Source of the DNA: a virus
IMG/VR virus record: IMGVR_UViG_3300021963_000139
Span: 1-60,858 of that record
Strand: one strand, 5' to 3'
Length of the DNA stretch: 60,858 nucleotides
Part shown: positions 26,092-34,135 of the stretch, one piece after another
Numbering within the stretch: the first letter of the stretch is position 1
Layout: each line of letters opens with the position of its first letter
The notes under the pieces: model-generated
The model's input: only the letters and a program-made list of their open reading frames with translations
What the model was told of the DNA's origin: nothing
Databases searched by the model: none
Made by a program: the position numbers and the translations under genes

Positions 26092-26988
26092 TCAATTCCT
26101 TTGCAATTTCGCGACCTCAAGGGCATACCGTTCTAACGGTATTTTGTACCTATTGGCGTAATCTACCTGCTTTTGCGTAAGCTTGACTTTTTTAGGGGTC
26201 ACGCTTCTTGTTGCAGGCGCCACATTTGACCTTACTGTACGCTGAGATTTCTCAGGTGGCTCCTCGGCGTCAAAGTACTCCGGGAACACTTGCCGCATAC
26301 GAGAATTTAATTTCTCGTAGTATTCGTCAGACGACGCATCTATTCCTTGTTTAATTAACTTGGAATGATAAGCCAGAGCAAACCCTGTCATTTCATCGTC
26401 CGCGCCAAACCATTCGTTAGTCTTTTTCCAAGCTTCGGCTTTTGGATCAACGCGTGGTGGACTAATATGTACTTCTTTTTCCGGCTCTTGTCTAGTGGGA
26501 CGAAAATTATTCACCCGTTCTAGTTTAATTTTTGCCGCTGTTAGTTCTTCATTTGCAACAACTAACCGATCTGAATCACCAGACTCATAAGCTTCTTTAT
26601 ATTTTCGTTTGGCAGCGTCCAACTCTTGAGCAACTGTTTTTTTTGCTTGTTCAAGTAACGCTAACTGCCCGTCTGATAGATGGCCTTTGAGTTTTTTATT
26701 CTCTTCGGCTACTGACTGTGCAATACGAAACGCTTCTTCTTTTGCACGTTCAGCCTCTTCGGCTCGACGTTTCTCAGTTTGATATCCCTTATATAAATGG
26801 TCGATCCGATTCTTTACTCGGTCGCTGTACTCTTTAAGTTCAGCGTCATCAAGCGGCTTAGGCTCTTCACGAAGTTTAGAGTGCTTTGGCTTTTCTTCGT
26901 TTACAACTTCAATTTCAACTTTGTCTTCGCCGCCAACTTCAATTTCAATTTGTTTCTTTTCATCTGGGAACTTAAACTCTTCGCTCAT
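26092..26988 (-). CDS. Scaffolding protein
   Basis: 298 aa, highly charged. Residues ~45-160 are long coiled coil (RVKNRIDHLYKGYQTEKRRAEE onward). The C-terminal part has NEWFGADDEMTGFALAYH and a basic KKVKLTQKQVDYANRYKIP segment, as in scaffolds whose C-terminus binds the capsid shell. Position directly upstream of capsid genes agrees. Confidence 0.8.
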   Translation of the reverse strand: MSEEFKFPDEKKQIEIEVGGEDKVEIEVVNEEKPKHSKLREEPKPLDDAELKEYSDRVKNRIDHLYKGYQTEKRRAEEAERAKEEAFRIAQSVAEENKKLKGHLSDGQLALLEQAKKTVAQELDAAKRKYKEAYESGDSDRLVVANEELTAAKIKLERVNNFRPTRQEPEKEVHISPPRVDPKAEAWKKTNEWFGADDEMTGFALAYHSKLIKQGIDASSDEYYEKLNSRMRQVFPEYFDAEEPPEKSQRTVRSNVAPATRSVTPKKVKLTQKQVDYANRYKIPLERYALEVAKLQRN

Positions 26989-26996
26989 ATTGCCTC

Positions 26997-27398
26997 CTAT
27001 GCTCGAGAAATGCCGCGCGGATCTTGAACCACCGCCTCGACTGAATCATCGTTAATGATTCGAAACTCTTTGCCGTGGATTTTGATCCTTGTCCCCGTGT
27101 TTGGACGAACTAAAACAAAGTCTCCTACTTTGCATGACGGCCCCGACGGAAATCGCGTTTTATCTGCATAAGCATCAGGCCCAACTTTAACAACAAATAA
27201 CACGGGCGAAAGCACCTCTTCGTAGTAAACAGTAGACCCAGCCTTTACAAGGCCGCTGTCATATTCCTCATCCACTTCTGGAAGTACGCACAACAAATGA
27301 TAGGTAGAAGGATCAGGCAACTGCTTGGCCTTTTCCTCTGCCGACTCAGGCAACGTCGTTGCCGTTTCTCCGTCTTGGGAGATTAATAACTCATTCAT
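26997..27398 (-). CDS. GroES-like co-chaperonin (cpn10 fold)
   Basis: 133 aa. The core (residues ~33-125) follows the 10-kDa chaperonin pattern: HLLCVLPEVDEEYDSGLVK, VLFVVKVGPDAY, GPSCKVGDFVLVRPNTG, IIHDDSVEAVV-like end. A mobile-loop-like segment (SGLVKAGSTVYYEEV) replaces the usual GIVL loop. Probably assists the host GroEL in folding the capsid protein encoded just downstream. The N-terminal 30 residues are an acidic extension. Confidence 0.85.
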   Translation of the reverse strand: MNELLISQDGETATTLPESAEEKAKQLPDPSTYHLLCVLPEVDEEYDSGLVKAGSTVYYEEVLSPVLFVVKVGPDAYADKTRFPSGPSCKVGDFVLVRPNTGTRIKIHGKEFRIINDDSVEAVVQDPRGISRA

Positions 27399-27582
27399 CT
27401 TCTGTTTCCTTTAAACGACTCGCAAGGTCTTGTACTTCTACTTGTGCTGAACGCAGACCCCGAATAACGCCGCACAGCTCTCGATACTCGGCATAATCTT
27501 TTGCCGAGCCGTTGCTCACTGAATCTTTTAGATCCTCAATCCTGTTGTTTACTTTAGTCATTAACAACTCAAATACATCCAT
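27391..27582 (-). CDS. Small helical protein
   Basis: 63 aa, fully helical and acidic (VFELLMTKVNNRIEDLKDSV, YAEYRELCGVIRGLRSAQVE). Overlaps the upstream glycosyltransferase-like gene by 14 bases and the co-chaperonin gene by 8. Similar short proteins sit near portal genes in aquatic phages. Function unknown. Confidence 0.7.
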   Translation of the reverse strand: MDVFELLMTKVNNRIEDLKDSVSNGSAKDYAEYRELCGVIRGLRSAQVEVQDLASRLKETEDE

Positions 27583-28417
27583 TTTCTTTCCTCATGTTTA
27601 CCCATGACTTTACAGCGCGATAAAAATCGTTTTCTAAAAATTGATTGAAGTTAACATCGTCAACCGACTTGATTATTTTTTTATTAAAACGCGAGTCGCA
27701 TGAATAGTGACTTATGTAATGCCATGATTTATATTCATTAAACCCAGGGACGTATACGACATCTTCATGCCGCATGACAACCCGATGGTTAGCACATGCC
27801 ACTTGCAAAGCATACATCCCCGCCCACCATTTAAAATCTTTTGAAGATGTGCTTTGAAATATCTGCTTATGTGCTTGCAGCCACGTAATAAGTATTTTTT
27901 TAAATGTTTTTGCTTTGGCAATAATTGGAACGAAACCGCCATTGTACGCGCCATGATGTTTTGTTAATAGCGGTTCTATTAAATGTTTATGCTCTGACAA
28001 ACTTTTTAAATGCCATGATTCATATACGTTTGATACAACAACTTCGTCTTTGATGTTTAAGTGCGGATGTTTTTTTAGATGACACATATCGCAATCTAAT
28101 AATTCAATTATTTCGTCATCATCAAATTGATCAATAGTCTGTATTAACGCCGATTGAATATTTAACGGCACAATCAATCTGTCGTAAATTTGCTCAATAT
28201 TTAAAAAGTCAAAACAACTTTTCACAATCACATGCGGCAAATTAAGCCGCCACGGTAAAGCCTTATGACTAGTTTCATCAGGGGCGTTTTTATCTACAAC
28301 CAGTGCCACAGCCTTTCGCCATGCGCCAACACCGTATACTTTTTGATGCTGGTGCCAAAACAAATCCAGTTGTAACCCAAAGTTACCGGCACATACTGCA
28401 ATAGGTATGCTTACCAT
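27569..28417 (-). CDS. DxD glycosyltransferase-like protein, coupled to the prolyl hydroxylase gene
   Basis: 282 aa from ATG 28417, which shares its A with the hydroxylase stop (TGATG). The N-terminus is a GT-A-like start (VSIPIAVCAGNFGLQLDLFW); residues ~98-112 read QFDDDEIIELLDCDMCH, where D108-C-D110 is the expected DxD for a metal-bound nucleotide sugar. Later come YNGGFVPIIAKAK and WWAGMYALQVACA. The layout recalls eukaryotic hydroxyproline O-glycosyltransferases (LDxDM motif), a comparison from memory. Strict coupling to a prolyl hydroxylase makes a joint hydroxylation-glycosylation role plausible. AT-rich compared with neighbours, which may indicate transfer. Confidence 0.62.
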   Translation of the reverse strand: MVSIPIAVCAGNFGLQLDLFWHQHQKVYGVGAWRKAVALVVDKNAPDETSHKALPWRLNLPHVIVKSCFDFLNIEQIYDRLIVPLNIQSALIQTIDQFDDDEIIELLDCDMCHLKKHPHLNIKDEVVVSNVYESWHLKSLSEHKHLIEPLLTKHHGAYNGGFVPIIAKAKTFKKILITWLQAHKQIFQSTSSKDFKWWAGMYALQVACANHRVVMRHEDVVYVPGFNEYKSWHYISHYSCDSRFNKKIIKSVDDVNFNQFLENDFYRAVKSWVNMRKENGCI

Positions 28418-29553
28418 CAAAAAGGCCTTTCTCTAAGCCATTTAGTGGCTATCCATTTCACACCTTTTTTTACAGGAACACCTGCGTGCAATGACTCATG
28501 CTCCATCTTGGGATATTTGAATAGCACTGCGTTTCCTTCCACTGCTTCAAATTCAAGATGCATTTCGGGGAATGTCGTCCCGCCTCCAAGTTCTGGGGTA
28601 TTCAAATAAATTAAAAACGTTGCGACTCTTTGTCCTGATTTTTCTAGCGACTGCGTTGTCGGAGGTTTTGATGCATCAAAATAATCGTGATGAGGCTTAT
28701 ACTCTTGCCCCTCTTCGTACCGCAAAATTTGCAATCCTTCTCCGTTTTCTACAGGAATTCCTGTAAGTTGCGCGATTCTTGTTTCAAGTCTTGATATTAA
28801 TTCTGTGCTTCCGCGTTGCAAAAATGCGCCGTAACTTGTTCTGTTTGGATGGTCTGTAGGATGACCTGTTTCGTGATGAACCACAGTAGATTTTTTAAGA
28901 TTTGGTTGCGCCGCACTTATTAATTCTTGACACTCTTGTTTGGTTAAAAAATTACCAAACAATGTTGTCTCAATAGGCTTTTGCTTTTTGAACAATACAG
29001 TACTTGTTTCTTTAATCTCTGGAAGCGACCAGTGAAAAAACATATACACAGCGCGCTGTTTTTCGCCACACAGTAGCTCATCTCTCCAATGAGGAAACTT
29101 TCGGCCTTCCATTACTGCGCCGTACCCAACACCAAAATGCGCTTCTAAAAACTTTTCTTTAAAATGTGCGTTTTGCGCTTTTAAATCCCAGGTGTCGCCA
29201 TGATAAGTTTTGGCGCTTATATTAAGAGGCCAATCTAAATTGTTTTTATCTTCAAGACAAACACTTAAGGTTAAATCTAACCCTTTTCGATCTGTGTGCA
29301 AATTAAGCACGCTATGTCGGTTATAAACTCTTGTGTACGTATTTGCAAATACCGCCGTAGGATATTTTTCCTTTATTAATTTTGTTGCGCGATCTACATA
29401 AGCAATTGACCCTGGTAAATTAAAATATCCGTAACTATTTTTATAGTATTCTGGGCTGTTGTTTTCGTCGTGGTGATCAACTGAAAAAAACTCTTCTACT
29501 AAAGCCTTGCATTCATCGGGACTAAAAATTTTTAAATTGCTTGTCCAAATCAC
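28417..29553 (-). CDS. Tandem 2OG-Fe(II) oxygenase, prolyl-4-hydroxylase-like
   Basis: 378 aa from GTG 29553 (GTGA overlap with portal). The C-terminal domain (~195-378) has the full P4H signature: H288/D290 (KPHHDYF), TFLIYLNTPELGGGTTFPE, then H356 (SLHAG) and K366 (GVKWIATKW) for 2-oxoglutarate. The N-terminal domain (~1-180) also looks like a double-stranded beta helix, with H86/D88 (LHTDRKGLDLTLSV) and H155 (FPHWRDEL). Two potentially active domains in one chain are unusual. Predicted to hydroxylate Pro residues in proteins; candidate substrates are the Pro-repeat virion proteins. Confidence 0.85.
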   Translation of the reverse strand: MIWTSNLKIFSPDECKALVEEFFSVDHHDENNSPEYYKNSYGYFNLPGSIAYVDRATKLIKEKYPTAVFANTYTRVYNRHSVLNLHTDRKGLDLTLSVCLEDKNNLDWPLNISAKTYHGDTWDLKAQNAHFKEKFLEAHFGVGYGAVMEGRKFPHWRDELLCGEKQRAVYMFFHWSLPEIKETSTVLFKKQKPIETTLFGNFLTKQECQELISAAQPNLKKSTVVHHETGHPTDHPNRTSYGAFLQRGSTELISRLETRIAQLTGIPVENGEGLQILRYEEGQEYKPHHDYFDASKPPTTQSLEKSGQRVATFLIYLNTPELGGGTTFPEMHLEFEAVEGNAVLFKYPKMEHESLHAGVPVKKGVKWIATKWLRERPF

Positions 29554-31868
29554 GTTTTCACCATTTTTGTCAAAACATCGGCTTTAAGTTTTTTGTCTGT
29601 CTCAAGTGATTTTGCCGCCAGTCGTTGTTGTTCTTTTTGAGCTTCTATTGCAATCCTTTCTTGTTCAACTTTTAATCTTGCTTGGGCTAAAGCAATGTCG
29701 GCTTGGTCTTTCATCGCTTTTCTCTTAACTTCTTCTGCTTTAATCTGTAGTTCAGCTTGTTGCATTTGAACAATTGGATCTTGTGCTTGTTGCATGGCTT
29801 GTTGTTGCTGGGCTTGCGCCATGTTTAGCTGCAAGAGCTGTGCCGCGGCTTGTGCCGTGAGCCTTGATAACTCTACTTCTACGTCTTCAGGAAGTTTTTC
29901 GTTTGGCGGCGGTAGAGGAACCCCTACTTGCTCTTCAATTTTCTTTCGGTAAAGAAAAGACAGGTGTTCTGCGACATGAGCCATGACCGCCGCAGCCATT
30001 TGTTGCGCCATAGGGTTTTGTCCTATGGTTTTTTGGATCATGGGATCTTGCAAAAAAGTCATGTGTGTAGCGATATGTGCATCGTGGTCTTGATAGATAA
30101 ATGCTTTAGTGGGTTCCATCCTTAGAAACGCCATGTTTTCAGAAATAGGGTCTTTGGGATGCTGATCTTCTGGTAAAGGAACTAACCTATCCGCGTTTTT
30201 CACCCCTAAAACTTCAATCATTTGCCGATGCAGTTGAGGCAAATCATAAATTTGCGGGGCTTGGGCCGCTAATTGAATGACCGCTTGGTACTGCATAATC
30301 CTTTGCGCCATCGTTGCAGCGTTAGGGTCACTTACCGGGATGATTTCTACGTGTTCGTAGTCCTCTTGTTTGGCTTTTCTATCTCCTCCCTCGGGGATAT
30401 AGCTGTAGTCTTCAGGGCTACAGTCCTTAATAATTTCTTTTAACAGCTTAAATTCCTGCTTCATTGCCGCATGAACACGAGCTTGAACCGCACTCATGGT
30501 TTTTAGCTGTCTTTCTAATAGCGCCAAAGTCGTTCCTACCGGCGCTTGAGACGACATATCGCTGACTTTCATGTCAGCAATTGATCCTAGTCTTCGTCCT
30601 TCTTCGCTGATCTTTTCTAACAGCATGGCTAATACTTGCGACGGCTCCTTATAAGGAAGCGTCATGATGTTATCTTTAATCGCGCCACTCGGAACGTCTA
30701 CGTCTCTGAATTCTCCTGGCGCTATAGGGGTGTCATCGCCTTTTACCCTAAGACCTCGAGACTTAAGGCCTCCCGGTAAATTCGATAAAGTACCTGCATC
30801 GACCAATTGTCTGATTAACATGGTCCCTGCGCGGGCGTAACCACCTATTAAATGAATATACCCAAACCCATAAGCACCAAAGCCAGGGACATAGTCATAC
30901 TGAACGAGATGTTGTCTTTTCCTATAAAGATAATCACCCTCTCGCCAGTTCCTATAAATGGACAAAATCTTGTTCGTTCCTTTATCAATACTTACAATAT
31001 AAGGAACGGCTACGTCGTCTTCCTTTTCAAACCCAGGTAGATTTAAATCCACCTGTATTTCACAAATTAAATATCTGTCATCGTCGTTAATCGAAAACCC
31101 CGTCTCTTCGGCTTTCTTTTCTTCGACGTCGTTTGATATTTTTATGGGGTCTCCTAAATCAACATCCCTGTAAAACCCTTTAACCTGAAGCCGGTGGATA
31201 TCATTTTTAGTCTTACGCATCATGTGTGTGACGCGTTCCGCGGTTCTCGCCCCCGAGGCTCCGTAGGGAATAATTACGTCCTCCGCAGGAATAAATACCG
31301 CGGTCTCTCTTCCTAAATTAGGATCGTAGTAAACCTTCTTAAAGGCAGCGCCGCTTAGGCCTAAATTAAATAACATCCTCTCATGTTCTGGTCTGTACTC
31401 AGGAATCGTCTCGGTTAAACGATAATTCATATCGTCTCGGACTCTCTCGGCAGCGTCTTCTTTTTCTTTGGTTATTTGACCAATAATTTCTGTTTTAACT
31501 GGACCCTGAGCAGGGAAAGTCTCGATAATCATTTCTGACTGAAACCTTACCGCCGCTTCTGTTAATAAGGTCGAAAATACACCGCAGGCTCCGTTCCACG
31601 GCTCTGTTCTTTCTTCATACTTCATGCCTAAAACTTCTAAGCCTTTGACGTACATATCGACCCAGTCTTTTCTAGAGCCGATATCCGCATCCACTTCGCC
31701 CATTAAATCTGACGCAAGCGTTCCTAACTCCGACTCCGACATATACTCGGCTAAATTTGAATCAAACTCATCGTCTGTTTCTTTATCAGGCTCTAAGACA
31801 ATCTCTAACCCATCTATACCAATTGACACTTCTTCGGGGTCAACAATTTCAATCTCAAGTTCACTCAT
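29550..31868 (-). CDS. Portal protein
   Basis: 772 aa. Forms the dodecameric DNA gate of the capsid. Recognisable portal motifs: WVDMYVKGLEVLGMKYEERTEPW, MIIETFPAQGPVKTEIIGQ, NYRLTETIPEYRPEHERMLF, GLSGAAFKKVYYDPNLGRET, then LVQYDYVPGFGAYGFGYIHL. The C-terminal ~150 residues are Gln/Ala-rich coiled coil (barrel). The long length and tail fit podovirus-type portals. Immediately follows terminase. Confidence 0.92.
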   Translation of the reverse strand: MSELEIEIVDPEEVSIGIDGLEIVLEPDKETDDEFDSNLAEYMSESELGTLASDLMGEVDADIGSRKDWVDMYVKGLEVLGMKYEERTEPWNGACGVFSTLLTEAAVRFQSEMIIETFPAQGPVKTEIIGQITKEKEDAAERVRDDMNYRLTETIPEYRPEHERMLFNLGLSGAAFKKVYYDPNLGRETAVFIPAEDVIIPYGASGARTAERVTHMMRKTKNDIHRLQVKGFYRDVDLGDPIKISNDVEEKKAEETGFSINDDDRYLICEIQVDLNLPGFEKEDDVAVPYIVSIDKGTNKILSIYRNWREGDYLYRKRQHLVQYDYVPGFGAYGFGYIHLIGGYARAGTMLIRQLVDAGTLSNLPGGLKSRGLRVKGDDTPIAPGEFRDVDVPSGAIKDNIMTLPYKEPSQVLAMLLEKISEEGRRLGSIADMKVSDMSSQAPVGTTLALLERQLKTMSAVQARVHAAMKQEFKLLKEIIKDCSPEDYSYIPEGGDRKAKQEDYEHVEIIPVSDPNAATMAQRIMQYQAVIQLAAQAPQIYDLPQLHRQMIEVLGVKNADRLVPLPEDQHPKDPISENMAFLRMEPTKAFIYQDHDAHIATHMTFLQDPMIQKTIGQNPMAQQMAAAVMAHVAEHLSFLYRKKIEEQVGVPLPPPNEKLPEDVEVELSRLTAQAAAQLLQLNMAQAQQQQAMQQAQDPIVQMQQAELQIKAEEVKRKAMKDQADIALAQARLKVEQERIAIEAQKEQQRLAAKSLETDKKLKADVLTKMVKT

Positions 31869-31877
31869 CTTAGTTCC

Positions 31878-33359
31878 TTAGTAGTAAGCTTTACGGCGAA
31901 AGGTTACGGGTTCTTCTTCCTCGTCAGACGCAAGCCTTAAGAACCCTCCCTGCCTGAATCGTATCAGTGCCTGCACACTCGAGTCTACGAGGTCATCATG
32001 TTCCGCATTAGGGAAAGCAGCCATCTGTTCGACGACTTCTTCAGCCCATCGTGTATCAGGTCGCCATACTTTCCCTGATCTAAATAAATCAGAAACACTA
32101 TTAATCCTTACAAACTTATCGTTTCCTCTTACCGGGGTGTACTCAGATACTAAAACCCCCATCTGCCTAAGTTCAAACACTAACGGCGCGCCAGCAGCTT
32201 TGGCCTCGATAATACAAGCATCTGGCTCCCAGTACTTATACTGGCTTAAAGCTTTGTCTTTTAACTCAGGGAATTCCATCCTTTTTTGGAAGGCATCCAG
32301 CATTATTATGTTCGGATCCCTTTTATCCTCGTCTTTATAAAAGACTCCCCAAGTCGTACACGCCGAGTAGTCAGCCCTCTCGCTTTTCGTAAACGCGGTG
32401 TCCCAGCTCTGGATAATAAAATCGCATGTCGGAGGATCGTCCTTCTCCCATACTTTCCACCATTCTCTTTTTACTATCGCACCTTCCTCTCCGGTCGGGG
32501 TCTGCTGATACTGAGCATTCCATTTTGAAGGAGGTAATTCTTCCCTTAAAGCCTCTAACTCTTTTAACGACCAGAACTCAGGCCATAGAGGATTTCCACT
32601 TGGCATAATCGCCGGTAGTTCAATAACCTCCCACTCCTCGTGCTTATCCCTCTTCGCCGCTTCTTTAATTATTTTCCCTGTTAAGTCTCTGTCCGACCAC
32701 CTAGTCATGACGACGACTATAGCCCCTCCAGGCTGTAGACGCTGACGCGGTCCAGACGTATACCACTCAAATACCCGATCAAACGCCGCGGGATCCCCTG
32801 TTGCTTCCTGCTCTGAATGCGGGTCGTCAATAATTAATAAGTCTGCACCCTTACCCGTTACCGTACCGCCCACCCCGATAGCAAAATATTCCCCATCAAA
32901 ATTAGTCGCCCACCTTCCCGCGGCCTTGGAGTCTTGCCGTAGAGATACATTAAAGATCTCCCGGTACTGCTCACTCATCACTAAATTTCTAACTTTCCTG
33001 CCAAAGTTCACAGCCAAATCCGCCGTGTTCGAAGTTTGTATAACCTTCTTATTAGGATATTTCCCCAAGTACCAACTTGGCAATAAGTAACTGGCAAATT
33101 CGCTTTTTGTATGCCGAGGAGCAATGTTAATAATTAACCTCTTTAAACTCCCCTCCGCAATCTCCTCAAACTTTTGCCCCATTAATGCGTGATGCCGACC
33201 TAATATAAACCCCGGCCACATCTTTTTCACGTAAGACATGAAGGACTTCTGGCATCTTTCTCTTTCTAAAGCGTTTTTATATTCCACAACCTGACTTAAC
33301 AGTTTCTCCTGTTCCGCCGCGGGCAATTTCGCTATCAGGTCACTTAAATTCATAGACAT
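31878..33359 (-). CDS. terL: Terminase large subunit
   Basis: 493 aa. DNA-packaging ATPase plus nuclease. ATPase: Walker A IAPRHTKSE (~79-87), Walker B LLIIDDPH (~174-181), coupling motif MTRWSDRDL (~218-225). RNase-H-like nuclease: D320 (QSWDTAF), E385 (IIEAKAAG) and D455/D456 (AEHDDLVDS). The R-H-x-K-S form of Walker A is typical of a large family of aquatic phages. Overlaps the upstream nuclease gene by 20 bases. Confidence 0.96.
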   Translation of the reverse strand: MSMNLSDLIAKLPAAEQEKLLSQVVEYKNALERERCQKSFMSYVKKMWPGFILGRHHALMGQKFEEIAEGSLKRLIINIAPRHTKSEFASYLLPSWYLGKYPNKKVIQTSNTADLAVNFGRKVRNLVMSEQYREIFNVSLRQDSKAAGRWATNFDGEYFAIGVGGTVTGKGADLLIIDDPHSEQEATGDPAAFDRVFEWYTSGPRQRLQPGGAIVVVMTRWSDRDLTGKIIKEAAKRDKHEEWEVIELPAIMPSGNPLWPEFWSLKELEALREELPPSKWNAQYQQTPTGEEGAIVKREWWKVWEKDDPPTCDFIIQSWDTAFTKSERADYSACTTWGVFYKDEDKRDPNIIMLDAFQKRMEFPELKDKALSQYKYWEPDACIIEAKAAGAPLVFELRQMGVLVSEYTPVRGNDKFVRINSVSDLFRSGKVWRPDTRWAEEVVEQMAAFPNAEHDDLVDSSVQALIRFRQGGFLRLASDEEEEPVTFRRKAYY

Positions 33360-33777
33360 ACCCCTTACCCCGTCCTAAGTCTTTTATGTTCTCCTCCTTA
33401 AATAAGTTCTCCTTCTTTACATATCCCTTATACTCCCCGCCCCTATCATCCACCACCATCAGCACATAAATATCGCACGGGTCTTGGGTCTTATCCAGTG
33501 TAGCTAGAAGCCGCCCGTTCCTATACCTCGTACTCTTCACATCAATACTTTCACCACTCCTCGAGACAAAATCAGCTTTCCTCTTCCCCAAACTTACATC
33601 CACGTAATAGTTAAACAACTTCCCAAAACACATCTCACCAATCATCCCGTCCACATCCGCCTGGAAGCCGTCATCCATCTTTTTCTTATCCCCATAATTC
33701 CTCCTCCCATACGTCTGCCTCGACGCCGCAATAAAACGCGCCATCATCAACTCCATCTCACTTAACTCAACCCTCAA
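33340..33777 (-). CDS. PD-(D/E)XK-like nuclease
   Basis: 145 aa from TTG 33777, which has AGGAAT 6 bases upstream and overlaps the preceding stop. Layout of a PD-(D/E)XK enzyme: Glu in MIGEMCFGKLF, Asp in KADFVSRSGESID and then the core DVKST (D-x-K). Could act in DNA processing near packaging. Assigned from motif spacing only, so the family is tentative. Confidence 0.6.
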   Translation of the reverse strand: MRVELSEMELMMARFIAASRQTYGRRNYGDKKKMDDGFQADVDGMIGEMCFGKLFNYYVDVSLGKRKADFVSRSGESIDVKSTRYRNGRLLATLDKTQDPCDIYVLMVVDDRGGEYKGYVKKENLFKEENIKDLGRGKGYVYEFK

Positions 33778-34052
33778 TCTAAATTCCTAAAATTTATATA
33801 CACAGGCCTTATCGTCCTACCCCTCCTCTCCACCTTCTTTATCGCCCCTATCCTCTCCAACTGATCCACAATCCTCTTCGTGTTTCCTATCCCCATCTTC
33901 CCCCTCAATATCGCCAACTCCCTGATCGTCGGACTATATTGAAACTTCTTCCAGAACTCATCAATCAATATAAACACATCCCTCTGTACCGGCGACATCA
34001 CTTCCACCATCTCATTTAACGTTGATTTTTTGGTAAATTTTATATAACCCAT
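33774..34052 (-). CDS. LexA-type winged-helix DNA-binding protein
   Basis: 92 aa, the size of a LexA N-terminal domain alone. It has VMSPVQRDVFILIDEFWKKF, YSPTIRELAILRGKMGIGNT (recognition helix region) and RIVDQLERIGAIKKVERRGR (wing). No Ser-Lys peptidase domain follows, so it cannot self-cleave. A perfect 26-bp palindrome sits 5 bases before the start codon and contains the ribosome binding site; a second near-copy precedes the VRR-NUC gene. I infer autoregulation. Confidence 0.82.
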   Translation of the reverse strand: MGYIKFTKKSTLNEMVEVMSPVQRDVFILIDEFWKKFQYSPTIRELAILRGKMGIGNTKRIVDQLERIGAIKKVERRGRTIRPVYINFRNLD

Positions 34053-34057
34053 AACTC

Positions 34058-34083
34058 AAACTCCAGTAACGTTACTGGAGTTT
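34058..34083. promoter_or_regulatory. 26-bp perfect palindrome, operator/RNA hairpin candidate
   Basis: Perfect dyad whose central 20 bases are CTCCAGTAACGTTACTGGAG, flanked by AAA/TTT... halves (13 of 13 pairs). It is 5 bases upstream of the LexA-like ATG. The GGAG of the likely ribosome binding site is in the right arm on the minus strand. Either a dimeric repressor operator or an mRNA hairpin that blocks translation. The copy at 46051-46076 differs at a single base. Confidence 0.85.
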
Positions 34084-34135
34084 TGGTATGAAACGGTAAA
34101 AATAACTATGCCCCGCCGCATTTGATGGTACCTTT

